9,689 bases of DNA from Candidatus Bathyarchaeota archaeon (GTDB lineage: Archaea > Thermoproteota > Bathyarchaeia > Bathyarchaeales > Bathycorpusculaceae), in NCBI GenBank assembly GCA_026014845.1, contig JAOZHM010000167.1:1-9689 (forward strand). Reading direction: 5' to 3'. Of the stretch, positions 5,767 to 9,689 are shown piece after piece (position 1 is the first letter of the stretch; the number at the start of each line of letters is the position of its first letter). Below the pieces are notes generated by a model. It searched no databases. It was not told where the DNA came from and saw nothing but the letters and a program-made list of their open reading frames with translations. Both the position numbers and the translations under genes were made by a program.

Positions 5767-6546
5767 TCAACATTTCAATTCTTCTACTAGTTTTATGACC
5801 TCTTTCGTGACGTACCTGTTTATCATTCGCCCTTTCTTCACTGATGCCATCGAAGGGTCGCCTATCACTCCACTTGGGAAGTAACGTTCCGGATCCGCAA
5901 CTATTTCAAATCTTGGCAGCTTCGGAAAGCTTTTCTTACCCTCTCTCTTTACCAAGTCCGATCGTATAGCCATAATCCTTGAAGTTTCAATTGTGCCTGC
6001 ATGACCATCTTTCTCGTCAAAATATTTTCCTTTTAGTTCATACGCGAAGTCATAGCCTGAACAGACCATTATTCTAGGTTTTCTTGGGGGGTTTTCCTGT
6101 CTATGCAATCGCATGACCTCTTGGGCTGCAAGTCTAAGTGCAGCCATGTGCGCTTGATCTGCATGGCCACTTAGCACAAGTATTCTTGTGAAACCGTTGC
6201 GAATAAATTCTTTGAGGATGTCGCGGATGACTTTATACAACGACTCGAACCCTATTGAAATCGTGCCTGGAAAATTACGTGTTGAATCACATACACCGTA
6301 TCTTAAAGGGGGCGCAACCAGACACTTTGTTTTCTTGGCTACTTCTAATGCCACATGCTCTGGTTGTAGACTGTCAGTGCAAAGTGGTAGGTGGTCTCCG
6401 TGTTCCTCCACGCTTCCAACAGGGATTATGACAACTTTTCCAACCTTGGCAACTTTTTCGACTTCTTTCATGCTCAATTCGTCGAACCATACTCTCTCTG
6501 TTTTCTTCGAGATAAGATCGCGAGGTTTGTTTTTCGGTGTTTTCAT
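5767..6546 (-). CDS. Creatininase-family amidohydrolase (possibly ArfB-like)
   Basis: The 259-aa metal-dependent hydrolase shows PVGSVEEHGDHLPLCTDS at 42-59, supplying the expected ligands E47, H49 and D58; GTISI at 94-98; LSGHADQ at 125-131, giving H128; and DGHAGTIETS at 180-189. The family includes creatininase, the archaeal FAPy deformylase ArfB of riboflavin and F420 synthesis, and MftE. In creatininase the second residue after the ligand His is a Glu ligand; here it is D130, and the usual Asn before GH is Ser, so the exact substrate is uncertain. ATG 6546 has GGAGGT directly against it, too close to act normally, while an AT-rich box at 6571-6578 would give a leaderless or very short-leader mRNA. 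It is a single-gene unit. Confidence 0.82.
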   Translation of the reverse strand: MKTPKNKPRDLISKKTERVWFDELSMKEVEKVAKVGKVVIIPVGSVEEHGDHLPLCTDSLQPEHVALEVAKKTKCLVAPPLRYGVCDSTRNFPGTISIGFESLYKVIRDILKEFIRNGFTRILVLSGHADQAHMAALRLAAQEVMRLHRQENPPRKPRIMVCSGYDFAYELKGKYFDEKDGHAGTIETSRIMAIRSDLVKREGKKSFPKLPRFEIVADPERYFPSGVIGDPSMASVKKGRMINRYVTKEVIKLVEELKC

Positions 6547-6570
6547 ACCTCCACATCCCCAGATTTGCAG

Positions 6571-6578
6571 ATAAATTT
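6571..6578 (-). promoter_or_regulatory. Candidate TATA box for the creatininase-family gene
   Basis: AAATTTAT on the minus strand is centred about 28 bases upstream of the ATG at 6546, consistent with a start site within a few bases of the start codon. Confidence 0.35.
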
Positions 6579-6609
6579 CGATCTAGGTGATCTTAAATGA
6601 TGTCTGTCT

Positions 6610-6933
6610 TTGTATAATAAAGCTTTAGTTAGATTTCCAATTAGTGCTAGAACGAAAAGAATAACGAATCACCAATTAAGACATTGGAAAGCAACAACAG
6701 AATACTACAAAACAAAAGACATTCTACACGTCCAAAACATGCTTGGACACGTAAGCTCTGGCAACACTTCAGTCTACATCAACTCGGAACAAGCTCTCTT
6801 CGGAGAATCAAACAGCCAAGAATTCCGTGTCAAAGTAGCTCACAACCTAGAAGAAGCTTGCGAACTGGTTAAAGTAGGGTTCGACTATATGTGTTAAATG
6901 GAAGATGCTAAGCTCTTTAGAAAGAGGAAGTAG
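6610..6933 (+). pseudogene. C-terminal remnant of an archaeal tyrosine recombinase (integrase)
   Basis: From the TTG at 6610 the frame encodes the end of a phage-type integrase: H21-Q-L-R24-H25 (box II), L-G-H47 and the nucleophile in TSVYI, Y56, followed by the tail typical of archaeal chromosomal integrases (EQALFGESN..., VAHNLEEACELVKVGFDYMC). Everything before box II, including the first catalytic Arg and the core-binding domain, is missing: a TGA at 6598 and the creatininase gene leave no room. A TAA at 6895 interrupts the end, yet the same frame resumes at once with MEDAKLFRKRK and a TAG at 6931-6933, which looks like the natural C terminus. So this is a dead fragment with two lesions, lying just upstream of tRNA-Tyr. 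Confidence 0.8.
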
Positions 6934-6970
6934 AAAATAAACGTGAAACACTGAAAATAAATGCGTAACA

Positions 6971-6978
6971 CATAAATC
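6971..6978 (+). promoter_or_regulatory. Candidate TATA box for tRNA-Tyr
   Basis: CATAAATC is centred about 31 bases before the first tRNA base, so transcription would start some 5-8 bases upstream of the mature 5' end. Composition and spacing only. Confidence 0.35.
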
Positions 6979-7036
6979 CGATTCTACTATCATAGAGATT
7001 TCGGTCGGGCGGTAGCTCAGCTTGGTAGAGCTTCCG

Positions 7037-7072
7037 AGTCAGCGTAGGCTTATGGCTTTAGCTGGCGGAGAC
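7037..7072 (+). other. tRNA-Tyr intron 1, 36 nt, noncanonical position 30/31
   Basis: The BHB is: central CTTC (7032-7035 region) with GGAG (one G-U), bulges CG|A and AC|G, inner helix GTCAGC/GCTGGC (one G-U). The outer helix is weak (GA/CT then a G-G mismatch). The cut after the second bulge base at both ends gives exactly the boundaries that restore the stem. Confidence 0.8.
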
Positions 7073-7079
7073 GCTGTAG

Positions 7080-7129
7080 ATACCTGCTTGTGGTGGGTGT
7101 CACCCAGCCTATCAAGCGTACATGCAGAA
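7080..7129 (+). other. tRNA-Tyr intron 2, 50 nt, canonical position 37/38
   Basis: Central helix CTGT (7074-7077) with GCAG (7124-7127; one G-U), bulges AG|A and AA|A, and the anticodon stem as outer helix. The inner side is relaxed: a mismatch zone then TGCTTG/CAAGCG, enclosing a further small hairpin TGGGT-GTC-ACCCA. The boundary may slide by one A without changing the product. Confidence 0.75.
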
Positions 7130-7235
7130 ACCGGATTGTCGCAGGTTCAAATCCTGCCCGCCCGACCAGTTGCATTCAATAAATGGTTAGTCAAGGGCAA
7201 AATAGTTTCATTTCAAGCAACAAATCGCCTATTAA

Positions 7236-7249
7236 TTGCCTTTAGGCAA
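7236..7249. other. Small hairpin after tRNA-Tyr
   Basis: TTGCC/GGCAA with a four-base loop, between tRNA-Tyr and the stop of the TIGR04076 gene. It could be a terminator remnant for either unit, but no long T-run follows. Confidence 0.2.
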
Positions 7250-7314
7250 GTGTACGAATTTTCCGTTACTTATGAATGAGGTATTGATAATCCAACGTAT
7301 GCCATTGTCAACAG

Positions 7315-7578
7315 CTATTCTCTAATGCGTCGAATTTCGAACACAACGGGGTTTTCGGCGTCAGGGCAAGCATTGAATATTACGTCTTTGTTTTCAGCCC
7401 AAGGGAATTCTACACCATAAAGCATGGCGAAGATCTTCGGAAGCAAAACCATGAGTGCACTGTAGCAGATGTCACCCTTCACCGATTTTCCATCAAAAAC
7501 TATCATATCGCCCACTTTATGTCCGAAAGCACATTTTCCCTTCTGACTCTTCACACCAACTTTAATGATGCACGGCAC
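7315..7578 (-). CDS. TIGR04076 family protein
   Basis: The 87-aa soluble protein fits the TIGR04076 family of small Cys-containing proteins of unknown function: IIKVGVKSQKGKCAFGHKVGD, ICYSAL at 37-42, a central region ending YGVEFPWAE, and ACPDAENPVVFEIRRI at 70-85 closing the protein. C16, C38 and C71 are the family positions and may bind a metal or act in redox chemistry; this is not established. The GTG start at 7578 has GGTGA six bases upstream. A box CTTATAAACG (minus strand, 7611-7620) is spaced for a start near 7590, leaving a very short leader that just contains the ribosome binding site. Stop is TAG. Confidence 0.85.
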   Translation of the reverse strand: MPCIIKVGVKSQKGKCAFGHKVGDMIVFDGKSVKGDICYSALMVLLPKIFAMLYGVEFPWAENKDVIFNACPDAENPVVFEIRRIRE

Positions 7579-7610
7579 GTGAATTCACCATCGAACAATG
7601 TACATGTCTA

Positions 7611-7620
7611 CGTTTATAAG
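7611..7620 (-). promoter_or_regulatory. Candidate TATA box for the TIGR04076 gene
   Basis: CTTATAAACG on the minus strand is centred about 38 bases before the GTG, putting the transcript start close to 7590 and the GGTGA site at its very beginning. Confidence 0.4.
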
Positions 7621-7726
7621 TACATGCGTCTTATAGTGAAAGATTGATGATGCCCATCCAAAGCCGCGTCCTCCATCACAAACACATAAAAACACAGATT
7701 TTCATTTTATGGCTGAAAAGTGAAAA

Positions 7727-7795
7727 ATGAAGCGAAGAAGTATGGAAGTTTTCGAAGCTATTGAAAAGACTGGAAAGCAAAGTGTTGGAAGATGA
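7727..7795 (+). CDS. Possible 22-aa leader peptide coupled to the VIT gene
   Basis: ATG at 7727 opens a 22-codon frame (MKRRSMEVFEAIEKTGKQSV...) whose TGA overlaps the ATG of the transporter gene as ATGA. Such overlap normally couples translation. It has no clear ribosome binding site and no recognised family, so it may be either a coupling leader or coincidence. Confidence 0.25.
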   Translation: MKRRSMEVFEAIEKTGKQSVGR

Positions 7796-8325
7796 CTGAG
7801 AGTTTATCAGCGGAAAGTTATCGTTTGGAAGGAATTGCCTTTGGGCTTGCAGATGGTCTGATTATGTGTTTAGGTTTGATAATTGGGGTTGCTGAGGTTA
7901 CTTCCGACACTCGGTTTGTGATAATTACTGGAATAATCGGAGGCTTTGCTAACGCATTTGGGAATTCCATCGGGTTCTTCATGTCCCAATCAGCGGAAAG
8001 AGCAATACAAATTTAGACAGCAGAACATGGAGCAATCACAAGAATACATTCTAAAAGGGAGATATTCACAAACACCCTTTTCGCATTCGCCTCAACAATC
8101 GTCGCTACCCTAGTTCTGCTATTCCCATTCACATGTTTCTGCATGAGCCACGCCGCAATAATCACGTTTATAATTGGAACCATAATGGCATTTACTTTAG
8201 GAAGCTACGTAGGCAAAATAAGCCGTGAAAATCCCTACAAAACAGGACTAAAATACGCCTTGCTTGCTGTTCTAGGAGCGATAATATCTCACTACATAGC
8301 AGACTGCATCCAACTCTTAATCTAA
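7792..8325 (+). pseudogene. VIT/CCC1-family metal transporter interrupted by an in-frame TAG
   Basis: Read through, the frame gives 177 residues, the normal size of a short prokaryotic VIT1/CCC1-like iron or manganese transporter. The first part, YRLEGIAFGLADGLIMCLGLIIG then GIIGGFANAFGNSIGFFMSQSAER, is the family signature covering TM1-TM2. Codon 75 (8014-8016) is TAG. The same frame continues unbroken with TAEHGAITRIHSKREIFTNT and three further hydrophobic segments ending ISHYIADCIQLLI and a TAA at 8323. One change (CAG to TAG) would explain the break. The second half alone could start only at ATG 8143, inside a membrane segment. TAG is an ordinary stop for several neighbours, so decoding as pyrrolysine is unlikely. 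Decay or a consensus error is more likely. ATG 7792 follows GGAAG closely. Confidence 0.75.
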
Positions 8326-8522
8326 AGTACGAAGCGAAACATTCGTGCGTTCTTTCATGGCTAAGCGGTTTTTCTTGTATGCATCCTCGCGCGCGCTTTT
8401 TGGCATGTATAAGGAAGTTACGCTTTTAATTTATCAGCTTGGGTGGATATGTGCAGTTTGATTAGCCTCTGTGTCAGTTTTGTTTCGCACGTTTGAACCG
8501 TTTGAAGTTGTTATATGTTAAC

Positions 8523-8912
8523 TTATTTCAGCAGTCCCAATTTTTTCATTCCCTCAAGGATTTCCGAATCGGCAATAGTGTAGTAAACCCATTTTCCTTC
8601 TTTCTTTCGCTTGATAACGCCTTCTTTTTCCAGTATTCCTAGATGGTGAGAGGCTGTCGGCTGTGTTAGGTTCAGAGCAACCATTATTTCACAAACGCAC
8701 ATCTCACGTAACATTAAGAGCTTTAAGATCCCAATTCTGTTTTCATCTGCTAAGGATTTAAAAAACCTGCTTTCCTTTTTAGCCAAAGCCTTATTCGCTA
8801 TTTTATCAGCGAGTTCTCTTAGCTCATCAGCATACTCAGACGCATCTCCAGCTGGACAAATAGATGACCTCACCAATCTCGCCAATCTTTTATCAACTTG
8901 AGTTCTAGACAT
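8523..8912 (-). CDS. arsR: ArsR-family metalloid-responsive repressor
   Basis: This is a winged-helix ArsR/SmtB regulator of 129 aa from ATG 8912. The order is a charged N-terminal helix region, KSLADENRIGILKLL, the sensor helix EMCVCEIMVAL with the Cys-x-Cys pair (C72, C74) typical of As(III)/Sb(III) sensing, the recognition helix TQPTASHHLGILEKEGVI, and the beta wing KKEGKWVYYTI. An additional Cys19 could be a third ligand. The frame is open from GTG 8927, but GGTGA in that stretch is placed eight bases before ATG 8912, so it serves as a ribosome binding site rather than coding sequence. It is transcribed away from acr3, across 115 bases that hold two palindromic AT-rich boxes; the family usually represses the adjacent exporter until metalloid binds. 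Confidence 0.92.
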   Translation of the reverse strand: MSRTQVDKRLARLVRSSICPAGDASEYADELRELADKIANKALAKKESRFFKSLADENRIGILKLLMLREMCVCEIMVALNLTQPTASHHLGILEKEGVIKRKKEGKWVYYTIADSEILEGMKKLGLLK

Positions 8913-8945
8913 GTCTTCTTTCACCACTCGTCTGCGTCGATAAAT

Positions 8946-8961
8946 CTAAATATGTATTTAG
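8946..8961. promoter_or_regulatory. 16-bp palindrome, probable arsR promoter and operator
   Basis: CTAAATATGTATTTAG is a perfect inverted repeat around a central TG. Its centre lies about 42 bases before the arsR ATG, so it can double as the TATA region for a transcript starting near 8928. Overlap of a palindrome with the promoter is what an ArsR dimer operator would look like. Confidence 0.5.
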
Positions 8962-8980
8962 GGAGTTTGTCAGAACCACG

Positions 8981-8990
8981 TATTTAAATA
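8981..8990. promoter_or_regulatory. Palindromic TATA box, probable acr3 promoter
   Basis: TATTTAAATA is self-complementary and centred about 42 bases before the acr3 ATG, matching the arsR spacing. The nine bases TAAATATGT at 8985-8993 repeat those at 8947-8955, and CGTAT/ATACG (8979-8983, 8996-9000) flank it as an outer inverted repeat. Confidence 0.5.
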
Positions 8991-9027
8991 TGTCGATACG
9001 TCCCTTTCAAAAGAAGTGACAGAGCAG

Positions 9028-9689
9028 ATGTCTAAATCCAAAAGAAAAGAAGCTCCTCTTGGAATTTTCGAGAAGTATCTAACATTATGGATTGCAATAT
9101 GTATAATCATAGGATTGTTGGTTGGTCGTTTTCTCCCAGCTTTCGGACAATATCTGGACTCTATGAAGTTCGGTCAGCTGTCCATTCCAATTGGTGTTTG
9201 CCTGTTCTTCATGATGTACCCCACAGTAGTTCAAATAAAATTCGGAGACGTCGTTAAAGCCACGAAGAATCCGAAACCATTACTTGTCACCATAATCGCA
9301 AACTGGGTGATAAATCCGCCCCTAGCAACACTTTTGGCAAACACTGTTTTACCGGGGCAACCCGAATTTGTTGCGGGCATCATCCTGCTTGGAATATCAC
9401 CATGCACAGCGATGGTCATGTGGTGGATTATGCTTGCTCGTGGAGATTTGGGGCAAGGGCTTGTGAACACAGCGGTCAATGCTCTTTTAATGGTGTTTCT
9501 TTACGCTCCGTTAGCTGCTTTCTATCTAGGTGTAAGCTCAATCCCAGTGCCGTGGGATTTGATTGCCCTAAGCGTTTTGTTTTTCATAGTTGTCCCAATC
9601 GTGGCCGCGTCGATTTCTCGTTGGGCAGTCATCAACCGTAAGGGTCAAGAATGGTTTGACGAAAAGTATGTGCCTATTTGGGGAAAAAT
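9028..9689 (+). CDS. acr3: Arsenite efflux transporter Acr3 (3' end outside window)
   Basis: The frame is open from ATG 9028 to the window edge (220 residues of a family usually 350-400). It opens LGIFEKYLTLWIAICIIIGL and continues with IPIGVCLFFMMYPTVVQIKF, NPKPLLVTIIANWVINP, ILLGISPCTAMVMWW with the conserved transport cysteine (C126), LVNTAVNALLMVFLYAPL and VPWDLIALSVLFFIVVPIVA. This is the Acr3 branch of the BART superfamily, exporting As(III) across the membrane using the proton gradient. Many homologues have AVND where this has AVNA. GTGA at 9016-9019 is the ribosome binding site; the GTG at 9016 is in frame but less likely as the start. It is divergent from arsR. Confidence 0.93.
   Translation, partial: MSKSKRKEAPLGIFEKYLTLWIAICIIIGLLVGRFLPAFGQYLDSMKFGQLSIPIGVCLFFMMYPTVVQIKFGDVVKATKNPKPLLVTIIANWVINPPLATLLANTVLPGQPEFVAGIILLGISPCTAMVMWWIMLARGDLGQGLVNTAVNALLMVFLYAPLAAFYLGVSSIPVPWDLIALSVLFFIVVPIVAASISRWAVINRKGQEWFDEKYVPIWGK

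Larger units (their letters stand above)
7006..7168 (+). tRNA. tRNA-Tyr(GUA): tRNA-Tyr(GUA) with two introns (30/31 and 37/38)
   Basis: Acceptor CGGGCGG (7006-7012) pairs with CCGCCCG (7158-7164), with A73 and an encoded CCA (7166-7168); the C1-G72 pair is the archaeal tyrosine identity element. The D arm is GCTC/GAGC (7015-7031), the variable loop TTGTC, and the T arm GCAGG-TTCAAAT-CCTGC (7141-7157). A tRNA forms only if two segments are removed: 7037-7072 and 7080-7129. The exons are then 7006-7036, 7073-7079 (GCTGTAG, just 7 nt) and 7130-7165. The joined anticodon stem TCCGG/CCGGA is perfect and closes the loop CTGTAGA, anticodon GTA. Mature length is 74 plus CCA. Both the first (noncanonical) and second (canonical) junctions have BHB-type pairing. 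Confidence 0.9.

Noticed and set aside
6610..7168. SSV-type split integrase with tRNA-Tyr as attachment site
   Set aside because: In that arrangement the short N-terminal integrase piece overlaps the tRNA 3' end; here a C-terminal piece lies upstream of the tRNA 5' end, and no N-terminal piece is seen.
7022..7279. 85-codon plus-strand frame across tRNA-Tyr
   Set aside because: It is read through the tRNA exons and introns, and its composition is not protein-like.
7650..7680. C/D-box RNA suggested by TTGATGATG near 7650
   Set aside because: No matching CTGA box at a suitable distance and no terminal stem.
8014..8016. Pyrrolysine codon in the VIT-like transporter
   Set aside because: TAG ends the DUF357, S-component-like, TIGR04076 and CARDB-fragment genes in this window, VIT proteins are not known pyrrolysine proteins, and no pyl gene is visible. 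Not excluded, but not the favoured reading.
8357..8461. 34-codon plus-strand frame between the VIT gene and arsR
   Set aside because: Hydrophobic-aromatic mixture with no clear helix or ribosome binding site; I see nothing else in the 8326-8522 gap.
1..9689. CRISPR array, transposase or toxin-antitoxin pair
   Set aside because: No regularly spaced repeats, no transposase motifs and no toxin-antitoxin gene pair could be found on either strand.

Overview
The window reads as archaeal chromosome. Supporting signs are two tRNA genes carrying bulge-helix-bulge (BHB) introns, an archaeal HTH/CTP-dependent riboflavin kinase, an archaeal FAD synthetase (RibL type), a diphthine synthase for translation elongation factor 2, an archaeal-type tyrosine recombinase remnant, and AT-rich boxes placed about 25 bases upstream of very short leaders. 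The style (noncanonical tRNA introns, CARDB and pilin-like surface proteins, TIGR04076, moderate AT richness) suggests the Thermoproteota/Bathyarchaeia side of the archaea. That placement is an inference and no marker gene here proves it.

Layout. 51-855 (+): a pilin-like membrane-anchored protein split into two overlapping frames, best explained by one extra C at about 648. 933-1622 (+): rbkR. 1692-3845 (-): a tight four-gene unit, dph5 > DUF357 > ribL > rhomboid, converging on rbkR. 3944-4049 (+): tRNA-Lys(CUU) with a 28-nt intron at position 30/31. 4050-7005: an accessory patch bracketed by the two tRNA genes, holding a 5'-truncated CARDB/membrane-anchor gene, a possible 39-aa membrane peptide, an orphan six-TM protein resembling an ECF S component, a creatininase/ArfB-family hydrolase and a decayed integrase C terminus. 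7006-7168 (+): tRNA-Tyr(GUA) with two introns around a 7-nt middle exon. 7315-7578 (-): TIGR04076 protein. 7792-8325 (+): VIT/CCC1-family transporter interrupted by one in-frame TAG. 8523-8912 (-) and 9028-end (+): divergent arsR and acr3, with palindromic AT-rich boxes between them.

How the genes fit together. RbkR (riboflavin to FMN, plus DNA binding) and RibL (FMN to FAD) would complete flavin cofactor synthesis; the creatininase-family protein could belong to the same pathway if it is an ArfB-type deformylase, which the sequence alone cannot decide. ArsR and Acr3 form an arsenite sensing and efflux pair; the regulator keeps the Cys-x-Cys sensor motif and the pump keeps its Cys.

No CRISPR array, complete transposon or phage module is visible. 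The most notable content is the tRNA intron architecture, which can be resolved to the base by pairing, and the unusual density of interrupted genes: a frameshift, two in-frame stops and two 5' truncations in under 10 kb. These could be real decay or consensus errors in an assembled genome.
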